This document shows, one piece after another, positions 17,260-26,308 of a stretch of 64,000 bases of DNA. Origin of the DNA: Stenotrophomonas sp. Marseille-Q4652 (GTDB lineage: Bacteria > Pseudomonadota > Gammaproteobacteria > Xanthomonadales > Xanthomonadaceae); NCBI RefSeq assembly GCF_916618915.1, contig NZ_CAKAKE010000001.1, positions 1,426,001 to 1,490,000 of the forward strand, written 5' to 3'. A program made the position numbers and the translations under genes. Within the stretch, counting starts at the first letter, position 1, and each line of letters starts with the position of its first letter. Under the pieces are notes generated by a model that ran no database searches, had not been told where the DNA came from, and saw only the letters and a program-made list of their open reading frames with translations.

Positions 17260-17700
17260 TTACTTCACCACGCGCAGGTGCGGGCGCTTGCCCGGAGTCG
17301 GCGTGTCATCCGGCGTTGCCGGCGGATCCGGCGGCAGCTCGTCGTCCGGCGGCGTGGGATCGGAACCGTAGATGTCATCCGGCAGCGCCATGCCCTGCCC
17401 GGTCTCGCGCGCATACACCGCAAGCACGGCCTGGATCGGGACATGCACCGGGAAGCTGACACCGGAGAAGCGTGCGGTGAAGCTCACCGCCTCGTTGTCG
17501 ATATGCAGGCGGACCACCGCCCGCTCGGCGATGTTCAGCACCACCCGGCCGTCCTTGACCGCGCTGGACGGCACCTGCACGCCCGGCATGCCCGCATCCA
17601 CCAGGATGTGCGGGGTCAGGTCGTTGTCGTTGATCCACTCCACCAGCGCCCGCAGCAGGTAGGGGCGATGGCTGCTCATACGGAAAGTTTCTTCGCTCAT
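17260..17700 (-). CDS. sspB: ClpXP adaptor SspB (stringent starvation protein B)
   Basis: Adaptor of 146 residues that delivers ssrA-tagged and other substrates to the ClpXP protease. The substrate-binding domain starts with RPYLLRALVEWINDNDLTPH and continues to PIQAVLAVYARETGQGMAL. A flexible acidic, proline-rich linker follows, and the protein ends in PHLRVVK, the same C-terminal ClpX-docking motif (LRVVK) as E. coli SspB. A second ATG at codon 8 (17679) is possible. It follows sspA by 69 bases in the same direction, the usual sspAB order. Confidence 0.95.
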   Translation of the reverse strand: MSEETFRMSSHRPYLLRALVEWINDNDLTPHILVDAGMPGVQVPSSAVKDGRVVLNIAERAVVRLHIDNEAVSFTARFSGVSFPVHVPIQAVLAVYARETGQGMALPDDIYGSDPTPPDDELPPDPPATPDDTPTPGKRPHLRVVK

Positions 17701-17769
17701 GCGCCAAGTGTAAGCGCCGCGCGCGCCATCCGGGCGCGCGCATCACATCCAATCACTTTGCGTACAGCG

Positions 17770-18405
17770 TCAGGCCGGCAGGTCGCGCAGCTTGCGCTCC
17801 TGGTCGGTCAGGCTGCGGATGAAACCCGGGTTGCGGAAGATGCGGTTGCCGTAGTCCTCGATCGCCTTGCCATCCTTGGGCAGCGGAATGTCCAGCGACT
17901 GCAGGCGCCAGATGATCGGGGCCATCGCGCAGTCGGCCAGGCTCATCTCCGGGTTGAGGAAGAACTTGCTGGCCTTGAACAGCGGCACCGATGCAGTCAG
18001 CAGTTCCTTCAGGCGCTTGCGGCCGGCCTCGGCCTGGGTCTTGTTGCCCAGCTGGATGGCCTGGACCTCCGGCACCCAGTCATGCTCGATGCGCAACATC
18101 GCCAACCGCAGCCGCGCTCGCGACAGCGGATCGACCGGCATCAGTGGCGGATGCGGATAGCGCTCGTCCAGGTATTCGCTGACCACCGAGGCCGCGTACA
18201 GCACCAGCTCGCGTTCAACCAGGGTGGGCACCGAGTGGTAGGGATTGAGGTCGATCAGGTCCTCGGGTGGGTTCTGGGCATCGACCGGCACGAAGTCGTA
18301 GGTGACCCCCTTGGCGGCCAGCACCAGGCGGACCCGGTGGCACAGGACATCGTCGTTGGAGGAAAACAGGGTCAAGGTATTCCGCATACGCACACTCGCC
18401 GCCAT
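17770..18405 (-). CDS. sspA: Stringent starvation protein A (RNA polymerase-associated, GST fold)
   Basis: Protein of 211 residues with a glutathione S-transferase fold: thioredoxin-like N-terminus (TLFSSNDDVLCHRVRLVLAA), NPYHSVPTLVERELVLYAA, and an all-helical C-terminal domain (MSLADCAMAPIIWRL). SspA binds sigma-70 RNA polymerase and controls stationary-phase, acid-stress and virulence genes in other gammaproteobacteria; it is not known to act as an enzyme. GGAGAG precedes the ATG at suitable spacing. It lies 169 bases downstream of petC, a petABC-sspAB order common in proteobacteria, and could be read from the pet promoter or its own. Confidence 0.95.
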   Translation of the reverse strand: MAASVRMRNTLTLFSSNDDVLCHRVRLVLAAKGVTYDFVPVDAQNPPEDLIDLNPYHSVPTLVERELVLYAASVVSEYLDERYPHPPLMPVDPLSRARLRLAMLRIEHDWVPEVQAIQLGNKTQAEAGRKRLKELLTASVPLFKASKFFLNPEMSLADCAMAPIIWRLQSLDIPLPKDGKAIEDYGNRIFRNPGFIRSLTDQERKLRDLPA

Positions 18406-18574
18406 TCAGAAGACTCTCCAACGGCCGGAATCCGCCGGCCGCATCGACGCCATCGGCCCACTGCCGATGGTCGTCACGGTCCCCGAGTGTGCAATCCGGC
18501 GCTGCCGGTGCCAAGGGTCAAAAGCTGGGTAGCTCCTGTCCGCCTCAGGCCATGCCACCCGGGACATCACTGTG

Positions 18575-19318
18575 TCAGTGCACGTCCTTCCAGTATTCCT
18601 TCTTGACCAGATAGGCCAGGAAGGTCAACAGCGCCAGGAACAGGATCACCCACACACCCAGTTGCTGGCGCTTGATCGCAGCCGGCTCGCCGGCGTATTC
18701 GAGGAAGTTGGTGATGTCGCGCACCGTCTGGTCGAACTCCTGCGCACTCTGCGTGCCTGCGGACTCGACCTTCAGGCCCAGCACCGGACGTTCCCCGGTG
18801 GACGCGTCCGGCTCACCGAACGCCGCGTGCTGCAACCCCTGCTGCTGCCACAGCGGATTGGGCATCGACGCGTTGGGGAACACCGTGTTGTTCCAACCCA
18901 GTGGGCGCGACTCGTCCAGGTAGAACGACTTGAGGTAGCTGTAGATCCAGTCGCTGCCACGCACCCGCGCGGTGAGCGAGAGATCCGGCGGCATCTTGCC
19001 GAACCACTTCTCCGCCTGCTCCTTCGGCATCGATACCTGGATCGGCTCGCCGACCGCGGCTCCGGTGAAGTTGAGGTGGGCCATCACCTCTTCCTCGCTC
19101 AGCCCCAGGTCCTCGGCCATGCGTGAGTAACGCAGGTACTTGAGCGAATGGCAGCCCGAGCAGTAGTTCATGTAGGCTTGGGCGCCACGCTGCAGCGAAG
19201 CGCGGTCACCCAGGTCATTGCCGGCCTGCATCAGGCTGCCACCGCCGGCGGCCGAGGCCATCCCGGAGAACAGCAGGGCGGCCACGCAGGCCAGCCGCAC
19301 AATCCACGTGTCAGTCAT
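18575..19318 (-). CDS. petC: Cytochrome c1 of the ubiquinol:cytochrome c reductase
   Basis: Haem subunit of the bc1 complex, 247 residues, passing electrons from the Rieske protein to cytochrome c. A signal peptide (ACVAALLFSGMASA) is followed by the haem c site CSGCH (53-57) with YMNYCSGCHSLKYLRYSRMA around it. The axial methionine is likely in NASMPNPLWQ. A C-terminal helix (VILFLALLTFLAYLV) anchors it in the inner membrane. The ATG overlaps the end of petB by 8 bases, so petABC is translated as one unit. Confidence 0.96.
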   Translation of the reverse strand: MTDTWIVRLACVAALLFSGMASAAGGGSLMQAGNDLGDRASLQRGAQAYMNYCSGCHSLKYLRYSRMAEDLGLSEEEVMAHLNFTGAAVGEPIQVSMPKEQAEKWFGKMPPDLSLTARVRGSDWIYSYLKSFYLDESRPLGWNNTVFPNASMPNPLWQQQGLQHAAFGEPDASTGERPVLGLKVESAGTQSAQEFDQTVRDITNFLEYAGEPAAIKRQQLGVWVILFLALLTFLAYLVKKEYWKDVH

Positions 19319-20573
19319 GCGTCGTCACCCGTTCCGGAACCGGCTTGGTCTTGTCCAGCCTCGTCCACACCGGCATGGTGATGAAGAAGGCGAAGTACAG
19401 GAAGGTCAGCACGCGTCCGACCCAGGTTTCCCAGATGGCCGTGCCCGGACCTGAGCCGATCACGCCCAGCCAGACGAAGCACACCGCCAGCATGGCCAGC
19501 ATCACCTTCGAGATCCAGCCACGGTAACGGATCGACTTGACCCTGGCCTTGTCCAGCCACGGCACCAGGAACAGGATCGCGATGGCCGAGAACATCACCA
19601 GCACGCCGCTGAGCTTGTGCGGCACCACGCGCAACATCGCGTAGTACGGCGTGTAGTACCACACCGGCTTGATGTGCTCCGGCGTCACCAGCCGGTTGGC
19701 CTCGGTGAAGTTGTCATGCTCCAGGAACAGGCCACCGAAGCCCGGTGCGAAGAAGATGATGAAGGCGGCCAGGATCAGCAGGAAACCGACGCCTACCATG
19801 TCCTTGACCGTGTAGTACGGGTGGAAGGGAATGCCGTCTGCCGGCTTGCCTGGATCCCAGCGATTGCCCTTCGGGCCCTTCTTGATCTCCACGCCGTCGG
19901 GGTTGTTGGACCCGACCTCGTGCAGCGCGCCCAGGTGCAGCACCACCAGCAGCAGCAGTACCAGCGGCAGGGCGATGACATGCAGGGCGAAGAAGCGGTT
20001 GAGGGTGGCGTCGCCGGGCAGGTAGTCGCCCATGATCCACTCGGTCAGCCCCTGCCCAATCACCGGGATCGCGCCGAACAGGGAAATGATGACCTTGGCG
20101 CCCCAGAACGACATCTGGCCCCACGGCAGCACGTAGCCCATGAAGGCCTCGGCCATCAGCACCAGGTAGATCAGCATGCCCAGGATCCACACCAGCTCGC
20201 GCGGCTTCTGGTAACTGCCGTACATCAGCCCGCGGAACATGTGCAGGTAGACGACGATGAAGAACAGCGAGGCGCCGGTGCTGTGCATGTAGCGGATCAG
20301 CCAGCCCCACTCCACGTCGCGCATGATGTACTCGACCGAGGCGAACGCCTCGGCGGCACTGGGCTTGAAGTGCATGGTCAGGAAGATCCCCGTCAGGATC
20401 TGGTTGACCAGCACTACCAGCGCAAGCGAGCCGAAGTAGTACCAGACGTTGAAGTTCTTCGGCGCGTAGTACTCGCTGACGTGCTTGCGGTAGACCGGCA
20501 TCAGGCCGGGCGCGCGCTCGTTGATCCAGCTGGACACGCCACCCGCGGCGCGGGTCAGGAAATTGTTGGCCAT
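19311..20573 (-). CDS. petB: Cytochrome b of the ubiquinol:cytochrome c reductase
   Basis: Di-haem membrane subunit of complex III, 420 residues with about eight or nine helices, carrying the quinol-oxidation and quinone-reduction sites. It shows the haem-binding histidine pairs in the helices around RYMHSTGASLFFIVVYLHMF and FFALHVIALPLVLLLLVVLH, plus YVLPWGQMSFWGA. The Qo loop reads PVWYYTPYYAMLR, where many homologues have PEWY. The gene lies 2 bases after petA and overlaps petC. Confidence 0.96.
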   Translation of the reverse strand: MANNFLTRAAGGVSSWINERAPGLMPVYRKHVSEYYAPKNFNVWYYFGSLALVVLVNQILTGIFLTMHFKPSAAEAFASVEYIMRDVEWGWLIRYMHSTGASLFFIVVYLHMFRGLMYGSYQKPRELVWILGMLIYLVLMAEAFMGYVLPWGQMSFWGAKVIISLFGAIPVIGQGLTEWIMGDYLPGDATLNRFFALHVIALPLVLLLLVVLHLGALHEVGSNNPDGVEIKKGPKGNRWDPGKPADGIPFHPYYTVKDMVGVGFLLILAAFIIFFAPGFGGLFLEHDNFTEANRLVTPEHIKPVWYYTPYYAMLRVVPHKLSGVLVMFSAIAILFLVPWLDKARVKSIRYRGWISKVMLAMLAVCFVWLGVIGSGPGTAIWETWVGRVLTFLYFAFFITMPVWTRLDKTKPVPERVTTHD

Positions 20574-20575
20574 GG

Positions 20576-21196
20576 TTACGCTGCCCCCTGCGGATCAACG
20601 CCGATGACGATGGTGTTGTCGTCCTGGTAGTGATGCGGCGGCACCAGCAGGTTGGTCGGCGCCGGCACGTCGCGGAACACGCGGCCGGACATGTCGAAGC
20701 GCGACTTGTGGCAGGGGCAGAAGTAGCCGCCCTTCCACTCCGGATCGTATGGCTCGGGGCGGATCTCGGCCACCATCTCCGGCGCGCAGCCCAGGTGCGT
20801 GCACAGGCCGACCAGCACCGAGATCTCGGGCTTGATCGAGCGGAATTCGGGCTTTTCGGAGAGGACGTAACCCGGCTGCTGGTCGGCGTTTTCCGACCCG
20901 GGATCCTTGAGCCGCTCCTCAAGCGTGGGCAACGCATCGAGCAGGGCCCTGGAACGCTTGACGATCCAGATAGGTTGGCCGCGCCACTCCAGTACAAGGC
21001 GTTGGCCTTCCTGCAGGGCGCTGATGTCGGCTATCACCGGGGCGCCGGCCAACTTGGCCCGGGTACTGGGATTCCATGACTTGATGAAAGGAACTGCCGC
21101 GAACCCTGCGCCGACTGCCCCCACCACAGCCGTAGTGGTCGTAAGAAATCGTCGACGTCCGGTGTTTACTGGATCGTTTACCCCATCGTTGGCCAT
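20576..21196 (-). CDS. petA: Rieske iron-sulfur subunit of the ubiquinol:cytochrome c reductase
   Basis: Protein of 206 residues that moves electrons from quinol to cytochrome c1. A twin-arginine-like leader (NTGRRRFLTTTT) precedes the single membrane anchor (VVGAVGAGFAAVPF), as expected for Tat-inserted Rieske proteins. The [2Fe-2S] cluster ligands are in CTHLGC (132-137) and CPCH (160-163). TAT signal and cluster motifs are intact. CGGAGTG upstream of the ATG is the ribosome binding site. First gene of petABC. Confidence 0.96.
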   Translation of the reverse strand: MANDGVNDPVNTGRRRFLTTTTAVVGAVGAGFAAVPFIKSWNPSTRAKLAGAPVIADISALQEGQRLVLEWRGQPIWIVKRSRALLDALPTLEERLKDPGSENADQQPGYVLSEKPEFRSIKPEISVLVGLCTHLGCAPEMVAEIRPEPYDPEWKGGYFCPCHKSRFDMSGRVFRDVPAPTNLLVPPHHYQDDNTIVIGVDPQGAA

Positions 21197-21276
21197 CCGG
21201 CACTCCGATAATGATTAGGTAGCTTGAGGCTGCCATTGGACCGGTGGGGGCCAGTCCACATTTGAATCGTCGTTCG

Positions 21277-21306
21277 AGTGTAGCGGAAGCCTTAACGGCC
21301 GCACAA
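21277..21306 (-). promoter_or_regulatory. Possible promoter of petABC
   Basis: On the minus strand TTGTGC (21301-21306) and TACACT (21277-21282) are 18 bases apart, about 80 bases before the petA ATG. The -35 box overlaps the hairpin that follows the upstream transglycosylase gene. This is assigned by pattern only. Confidence 0.35.
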
Positions 21307-21314
21307 TGCGGCCG
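21296..21314 (-). terminator. Possible terminator after the lytic transglycosylase gene
   Basis: An eight-base stem (CGGCCGCA / TGCGGCCG) with a three-base loop begins 7 bases after the transglycosylase stop codon on the minus strand. It is followed by TTAAGG only, so the T tract is weak. Confidence 0.45.
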
Positions 21315-21320
21315 CAAGAC

Positions 21321-22256
21321 TTACTGCACGGAAGCCAGCGCCCCGCGGTAACGGTCGGCCAGCTGCGCCACGCGCTGCACGTAATACCGGGTTTCGCTGT
21401 ACGGCGGGACGCCGCCGTGGCGATCAACGGCCCCTTCGCCGGCGTTGTAACCGGCCGCAGCCAGGGTCAGGTCGCCGTTGAAGCGCTTGAGCAGCCACGA
21501 CAGGTACTGCACGCCACCGCGGATGTTCTGCGCCGCGTCATACGAATCACTGACGCCGAAACGACGGGCCGTCGGCGGCATCAGCTGCATCAGCCCCTGG
21601 GCGCCCGCGCGGCTGAGGGCCATCGGGTTGAACGCGGACTCGGCATGGATCACCGCGCGTACAACGGCCTCTTCCACGCCGAACTCGCGCGCGGCCGCGG
21701 CGATCTCGTTCTGGTAGGCGGTGGTATTGAGGCGGACCGAGCCGAAGTTCACGCCGGGATTGGCGCCACACGCATAACAGCGTTCGATGAAGCTGTAGCG
21801 GATCGTGCGCACCTCGGCGCTGGCGACCTGCTGCGGACGGCTGCTGCTGTAATGGCGCACGCCATCCTTCATGTAGGAGTACACCTGCCCGCTGACGAGC
21901 TTGCCTGCGCGTGAGGAGCTACTGGCAGCAGGCTTCGGTACCGGTGCAGGCGCAGGCTGGGTGGAGGCGGCAGGCGCGATGGCGGCGGTGGCCACCACGG
22001 CAGGGGCCTGCGACGTATTACTGGCCGGTGCCGGAGTGGAGGCCACGGGTCTTGCGACCGGGGCGGCCGGGCGGTTGGCGCGGTTGCGGCTCGGGCTGTA
22101 GCTGGTGACCACGCTGCAACTGGCGCCGGAGATACGCTTGCTGACATAGCTGGGAACGCCGTCACCGCTGAGGCACTTGTACAGGGTGCCCGCACTGGCC
22201 GGCGCAGCCGACAGCGTGGCAAGCAAAAGCCCCGATATCCCCAAGATCCCCTTCAT
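21321..22256 (-). CDS. Lytic transglycosylase, SLT domain, with DUF4124-like N-terminus
   Basis: Exported protein of 311 residues. A signal peptide ([19 protein letters not shown]) is followed by a Cys-containing YKC-type segment ([18 protein letters not shown]) resembling DUF4124. An Ala/Pro-rich linker (about 50-110) comes next, then a C-terminal SLT domain. The SLT motifs are [15 protein letters not shown] with the catalytic glutamate, [15 protein letters not shown], and [11 protein letters not shown]. It would cleave the glycan strands of peptidoglycan, forming 1,6-anhydro ends. A GTG eight codons upstream (22280) is an alternative start. It is divergent from miaB across a 178-base gap rich in TTCAC boxes. 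Confidence 0.88.
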   Translation of the reverse strand: MKGILGISGLLLATLSAAPASAGTLYKCLSGDGVPSYVSKRISGASCSVVTSYSPSRNRANRPAAPVARPVASTPAPASNTSQAPAVVATAAIAPAASTQPAPAPVPKPAASSSSRAGKLVSGQVYSYMKDGVRHYSSSRPQQVASAEVRTIRYSFIERCYACGANPGVNFGSVRLNTTAYQNEIAAAAREFGVEEAVVRAVIHAESAFNPMALSRAGAQGLMQLMPPTARRFGVSDSYDAAQNIRGGVQYLSWLLKRFNGDLTLAAAGYNAGEGAVDRHGGVPPYSETRYYVQRVAQLADRYRGALASVQ

Positions 22257-22275
22257 GGGCGGCGAGTGTCCCAAC

Positions 22276-22367
22276 TTCACGCCGTCTTGCCAAGTGCCTG
22301 AATGTGAAAGGCTCAGGAAGCGCCAATCCCTTCACATTCGCCTTGTCGCGGTGAAAGCCGCCTTCAC
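22276..22367. repeat. Cluster of TTCAC/GTGAA boxes between the transglycosylase gene and miaB
   Basis: The pentamer TTCAC or its complement occurs at 22276-22280, 22304-22308, 22331-22335, 22351-22355 and 22363-22367 in a 92-base stretch. The second and third are part of a longer inverted repeat, GAATGTGAA (22300-22308) and TTCACATTC (22331-22339). The arrangement suggests binding sites or hairpins in a divergent promoter region; no regulator is identified. Confidence 0.45.
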
Positions 22368-22434
22368 GCGATACACTATGCGGCTTACCGCAGCCGGCCC
22401 TGGCTGCCCTTCCCACCCGACTGGAATAAGCGCC

Positions 22435-23883
22435 ATGACCGGGACGCCAGCTTCCCCCGTGCCGGCCGCGGCCGGCACCGCCGCGCCTGCCATTGAAATG
22501 ACCACACCTGCTCTCGTGCCCCTGCCCGGCCAGCGCTCGCCCGTTGCCGGCGGTGCGCGCGGCAAGCTCTACATCAAGACCCACGGGTGCCAGATGAATG
22601 AGTACGACTCGGCCAAGATGGCCGACGTGCTCGCCGCCTCCGAAGGGCTGGAACTGACCGACAACCCCGAAGAAGCCGACGTCGTCCTGGTCAACACCTG
22701 CTCGATCCGCGAAAAGGCGCAGGAAAAGGTGTTCAGCCAGCTCGGCCGCTGGAAGGAGCTGAAGAAGGACGGCCGTGACGTGATCATCGGCGTCGGTGGC
22801 TGCGTGGCCTCGCAGGAAGGCGAGGCGATCATCAAGCGCGCACCGTATGTGGACCTGGTGTTCGGACCGCAGACCCTGCACCGCCTGCCCGAGCTGATCG
22901 CCGCCCGACGCGCCGAGAAGAAACCGCAGGTGGACATTTCCTTCCCGGAAATCGAGAAGTTCGACAGGCTGCCCGAGCCGCGCGCCGAAGGCCCGTCGGC
23001 CTTTGTCTCGATCATGGAAGGCTGCTCCAAGTACTGCAGCTTCTGCGTGGTGCCCTACACCCGTGGCACCGAGGTCAGCCGCCCGTTCGAGGACGTGCTG
23101 GTGGAATGCGCCCAGCTCGCCGCCCAGGGCGTGCGCGAGATCAACCTGCTTGGCCAGAACGTCAATGCCTATCGCGGCCCTTATGGCGATGGCGAGTTGG
23201 CCGACCTCGGCCTGCTGATCCGTGCCATTGCTGAAATTGATGGTATTGGCCGCATCCGCTTCACCACCTCCCATCCGCTGGAGTTCTCCGACTCGCTGGT
23301 CGATGCCTACCGCGACGTGCCCAAGCTGGCCAACTTCCTGCACCTGCCGGTGCAGGCCGGCAGCGACCGCATCCTGTCGGCGATGAAGCGCGGCTACACC
23401 GCGCTGGAATTCAAGTCCAGGATCCGCAAGCTGCGCGCGGTGCGCCCGGACATCTCGATCTCCTCGGACTTCATCGTCGGCTTTCCCGGCGAGACCGAGG
23501 CCGACTTCGAGAAGACCATGAAGCTGATCGAGGACGTAGGCTTCGACCAGAGCTTCTCCTTCATCTACTCGCGCCGCCCGGGCACGCCGGCCGCCGACCT
23601 GCCCGATGACGTCAGCGATGCCGACAAGCACGCGCGCCTGAGCCGGCTGCAGGCTGCGATCAACGCCAAGGCCGCCGAGATCTCGGCCTCGATGGTCGGC
23701 AGCGTGCAGACCGTGCTGGTCGAAGGCCCTTCGCGCAAGGATCCCAACGAGCTGACCGGCAAGACCGAGAACATGCGCTCGGTGAACTTCCCCGGCCATC
23801 CGCGCCTGATCGGCCAGTTCGTCGACGTGGTGATCACCGAGGCGCTGACCAACTCGCTGCGCGGCCGGGTCGCCGTCGCCTGA
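22435..23883 (+). CDS. miaB: tRNA-2-methylthio-N6-dimethylallyladenosine synthase MiaB
   Basis: Radical-SAM enzyme of 482 residues that adds a methylthio group at C2 of i6A37 in tRNAs. The N-terminal UPF0004 domain has cysteines at 52 ([11 protein letters not shown]), 89 (NTCSIREKA) and 123 (GGCVA) for the auxiliary cluster. The radical-SAM cysteines are in CSKYCSFC (197-204), and a TRAM domain ends the protein ([20 protein letters not shown]). The first 40 residues are an Ala/Pro-rich extension; an in-frame ATG at 22498 could shorten it. It precedes ybeZ and ybeY, the same order as in E. coli. Confidence 0.96.
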   Translation: MTGTPASPVPAAAGTAAPAIEMTTPALVPLPGQRSPVAGGARGKLYIKTHGCQMNEYDSAKMADVLAASEGLELTDNPEEADVVLVNTCSIREKAQEKVFSQLGRWKELKKDGRDVIIGVGGCVASQEGEAIIKRAPYVDLVFGPQTLHRLPELIAARRAEKKPQVDISFPEIEKFDRLPEPRAEGPSAFVSIMEGCSKYCSFCVVPYTRGTEVSRPFEDVLVECAQLAAQGVREINLLGQNVNAYRGPYGDGELADLGLLIRAIAEIDGIGRIRFTTSHPLEFSDSLVDAYRDVPKLANFLHLPVQAGSDRILSAMKRGYTALEFKSRIRKLRAVRPDISISSDFIVGFPGETEADFEKTMKLIEDVGFDQSFSFIYSRRPGTPAADLPDDVSDADKHARLSRLQAAINAKAAEISASMVGSVQTVLVEGPSRKDPNELTGKTENMRSVNFPGHPRLIGQFVDVVITEALTNSLRGRVAVA

Positions 23884-23893
23884 GTGCACAAAT

Positions 23894-23917
23894 GACGGCG
23901 GGCAGTGGCCCGCCGTC
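23894..23917 (+). terminator. Probable terminator after miaB
   Basis: A ten-base perfect stem (GACGGCGGGC / GCCCGCCGTC) with loop AGTG begins 11 bases after the miaB stop codon and is followed by GTTCTTCC. The short T tract makes partial read-through into ybeZ possible. Confidence 0.6.
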
Positions 23918-24036
23918 GTTCTTCCGGGGCACTGGACCGCCCCGGTGGCCGCCCTCCAATCGCGGACGCGACGGGTCCCGCGACGGGCTCACCGGCCAGC
24001 AAACCCGCCATCGCCCACCTATGTCACTTCTAGCTG

Positions 24037-24086
24037 TTCGCTTAATGGTCGGCGAGCTACCCTTTGCGCTTCGCTTAAGGAAGCGC
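24037..24086 (+). repeat. Direct repeat and hairpin in the ybeZ leader
   Basis: TTCGCTTAA occurs at 24037-24045 and 24070-24078, 33 bases apart. The second copy lies in a hairpin: GCGCTTC (24066-24072) pairs with GAAGCGC (24080-24086) around a seven-base loop GCTTAAG. The hairpin ends 21 bases before the ybeZ ATG, so it could affect ribosome loading or be a binding site. Confidence 0.42.
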
Positions 24087-24107
24087 CGGTTGCGGCGCCA
24101 GACATTG

Positions 24108-25094
24108 ATGACCAAGACCTCCCAGCGCGATTTCATCCTTGAGCCAGCCGACAACGAGCGCCTGGCCAACCTCGCCGGTCCGTTCGACGAGCACCTGCGC
24201 CAGATCGAATTGAAGATGGGCGTGGAAATCGCCAACCGCGGCAACGTGTTCCGCGTCACCGGCCCTGAGAAGGCCGCCGAAGAGGCGGAAAGGTTGCTGC
24301 ACGCGCTGTACAAGGAAGCCGGGGAGGCGGTGTTCGACAATCACACTATTCACCTGTGGCTGAGCGCGGCCAACGTGGAAAAGGTTGCCGAGCGCGCCTA
24401 CGAGGCCCAGGAAGTGGCGGTCAAGGTCAAGCGCGGGACCGTGCGCGGCCGCGGCGCCAACCAGTCCAAGTACCTGCACCAGATCGCCACCCACGACATC
24501 AACTTCGGCATCGGCCCGGCCGGTACCGGCAAGACCTTCCTTGCGGTGGCGATGGCGGTGGATGCACTCAACGAATCGCGCGTGCAGCGGCTGATCCTGG
24601 TGCGCCCGGCGGTCGAGGCCGGCGAGAAGCTCGGCTTCCTGCCCGGCGACCTGACGCAGAAGGTCGACCCCTACCTGCGCCCGTTGTACGACGCCCTGTA
24701 CGAGATGCTGGGCGTGGAGAAGGTGGTCAAGCTGCTGGAGAAGAACGTCATCGAGATCGCGCCGCTGGCCTACATGCGCGGCCGCACCCTGAACGATGCG
24801 TTCGTGATCCTGGACGAGGCCCAGAACACCACCATCGAGCAGATGAAGATGTTCCTGACCCGCCTGGGGTTCGGCTCCACCGCGGTGGTGACCGGCGACC
24901 TGACCCAGACCGACCTGCCCAAGCACATCCGCTCGGGCCTGCGCGACGCGATCGACGTGCTGCGCGAGGTCGAGGGCGTCAGCTTCACCTTCTTCGAATC
25001 GCGCGACGTCGTGCGCCATCCGCTGGTGGCGCGCATCGTCAGTGCCTATGACCGCCGCGACCTGCACCAGGTCCAGCCGGGAGCCAACCCGTGA
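24108..25094 (+). CDS. ybeZ: PhoH-family ATPase YbeZ
   Basis: PhoH-like P-loop ATPase of 328 residues; the E. coli homologue associates with the endoribonuclease YbeY. It has an N-terminal KH-like region ([20 protein letters not shown], as in YbeZ), Walker A GPAGTGKT (136-143), and Walker [10 protein letters not shown] from residue 233. The start at 24108 gives the usual YbeZ N-terminus; the frame stays open upstream but without homology. The stop overlaps the ybeY start (ATGA-type), so the two are co-translated. Confidence 0.93.
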   Translation: MTKTSQRDFILEPADNERLANLAGPFDEHLRQIELKMGVEIANRGNVFRVTGPEKAAEEAERLLHALYKEAGEAVFDNHTIHLWLSAANVEKVAERAYEAQEVAVKVKRGTVRGRGANQSKYLHQIATHDINFGIGPAGTGKTFLAVAMAVDALNESRVQRLILVRPAVEAGEKLGFLPGDLTQKVDPYLRPLYDALYEMLGVEKVVKLLEKNVIEIAPLAYMRGRTLNDAFVILDEAQNTTIEQMKMFLTRLGFGSTAVVTGDLTQTDLPKHIRSGLRDAIDVLREVEGVSFTFFESRDVVRHPLVARIVSAYDRRDLHQVQPGANP

Positions 25095-25576
25095 CCCGCG
25101 GCCCGGTGCGACTGGACGTCGCCGTCAGCTATGCCCTGCCCCGCGCCGGCCTGCCGTCGGCGGTGAGCTTCCGCAAGTGGGTCGCCGCCGCGCTCAAGGG
25201 CCGGATCCGCGAGGCCGACGTGGCCATCCGCCTGGTCGATGCGCCCGAGGGCCAGTCGCTCAACCGCCACTACCGCGGCAAGGACTACGCCACCAACGTG
25301 CTCTCGTTCCCGGCCGAGGTGCCAGAAGGCCTGCCCAAGGGGGTCAAGTTCCCCCTGCTGGGCGACCTGATCATCTGCGCCCCGGTGGTCGCCCGTGAGG
25401 CGGCTGAACAGGGCAAGGCGCTCAGCGCCCACTACGCCCATCTCACCGTGCATGGCGTACTGCACCTGCTCGGCTGGGACCACATGGACGACAAGGAAGC
25501 CGACGCGATGGAGCAGCTCGAGCGCGAGATCCTGGCCGACCTCGGCATCGCCGATCCGTACGCCGGCGAGCGCTGA
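25091..25576 (+). CDS. ybeY: Endoribonuclease YbeY (16S rRNA 3'-end maturation)
   Basis: Metal-dependent endoribonuclease of 161 residues involved in 16S rRNA 3'-end processing and 70S ribosome quality control. The zinc-binding motif [11 protein letters not shown] (121-131) supplies three histidines, and [10 protein letters not shown] and [12 protein letters not shown] are further family blocks. It overlaps the end of ybeZ and belongs to the miaB-ybeZ-ybeY-corC region. Confidence 0.96.
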   Translation: MTRGPVRLDVAVSYALPRAGLPSAVSFRKWVAAALKGRIREADVAIRLVDAPEGQSLNRHYRGKDYATNVLSFPAEVPEGLPKGVKFPLLGDLIICAPVVAREAAEQGKALSAHYAHLTVHGVLHLLGWDHMDDKEADAMEQLEREILADLGIADPYAGER

Positions 25577-25656
25577 GCAGTTTGCCGCCAGCACGGGGTT
25601 ATAAGCACGGCGGGCCCCGGGCTAACATCGCCCCTTGCCCACCGCCGTCGTCCGCC

Positions 25657-26238
25657 ATGCTGAAGTCCCGCCTGCTGCCCCTGCTCCTGCTGTCCGCCAC
25701 GCCGCTGGCCTCGGCGTCGCCGCCGGACCTGGTGGCGCTGATCGAATGCCGCCAGAGCGTGAGCGACTTCGCCCAGCTGGCCCCGATCGTGGCTGACCCG
25801 CTCAAGGCCGTTGCACTGGGCTGGCAGCCACTGCCGCAGACCAACCTGTTCATGGCCGAGTACCGGCTCAACACGCCGCTGACCGTCTTCGGCCACAGCA
25901 GCGACCACATCGCGCTGGCGGGCGGCACCATCGTCGCCCTGCTCGACCTGCCCGACCCACGCCCGCTGGCGGCCGAACTTGCGCTCGAAGAGGGGGTAAA
26001 CACCCCCGAAAAGGCCATGTACGGCCGCGAACTGGTGAGCCGCGACGTGATCGACGCGATGACCGGCGAGGCCCTGATCGAGTCGGTGATCCTGAGCGTG
26101 TCCAACGTCAAGTCGCATCCGGGCAAGACCCTGGCCGGCTGCACCTACAGCCTGGACCTGCCCGCCGAAGACGAAGTGCCCGCCCCGGCCGAGCCGGCAA
26201 TTGACGCACAGCCCGCGGAGCCGGTCACAGCCAGCTGA
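25657..26238 (+). CDS. Exported protein of unknown function
   Basis: Protein of 193 residues with a clear signal peptide (LLPLLLLSATPLASASPPD) and probably periplasmic. I do not recognise a family. The C-terminal tail is Ala/Pro/Glu-rich, and only two cysteines (ALIECRQSV and LAGCTYSLD) are present, which may pair. It lies inside the ybeY-corC region where E. coli has no gene. A -10-like TAACAT sits about 30 bases upstream, so it may have its own promoter. Confidence 0.65.
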   Translation: MLKSRLLPLLLLSATPLASASPPDLVALIECRQSVSDFAQLAPIVADPLKAVALGWQPLPQTNLFMAEYRLNTPLTVFGHSSDHIALAGGTIVALLDLPDPRPLAAELALEEGVNTPEKAMYGRELVSRDVIDAMTGEALIESVILSVSNVKSHPGKTLAGCTYSLDLPAEDEVPAPAEPAIDAQPAEPVTAS

Positions 26239-26308
26239 TGAGGCCGCCCGGGACATCCTGCTAGACTGCGGATACCGCCCGGCGCGCCGGGTGCCGTTTC
26301 CCCTAGAG

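Noticed and set aside
19311..20573. PVWYY instead of PEWY in the cytochrome b Qo loop as an unusual active site
   Set aside because: As far as I recall this substitution also occurs in other beta- and gammaproteobacterial cytochrome b proteins, so it is not likely to be unusual.
22303..22336. Possible CRP/Clp site (TGTGA and TCACA)
   Set aside because: The half-sites are 24 bases apart instead of 6, so they do not form a CRP-type operator.
22162..23889. Minus-strand frame of 575 codons over miaB
   Set aside because: Antisense artefact; miaB on the other strand carries all cluster cysteines.
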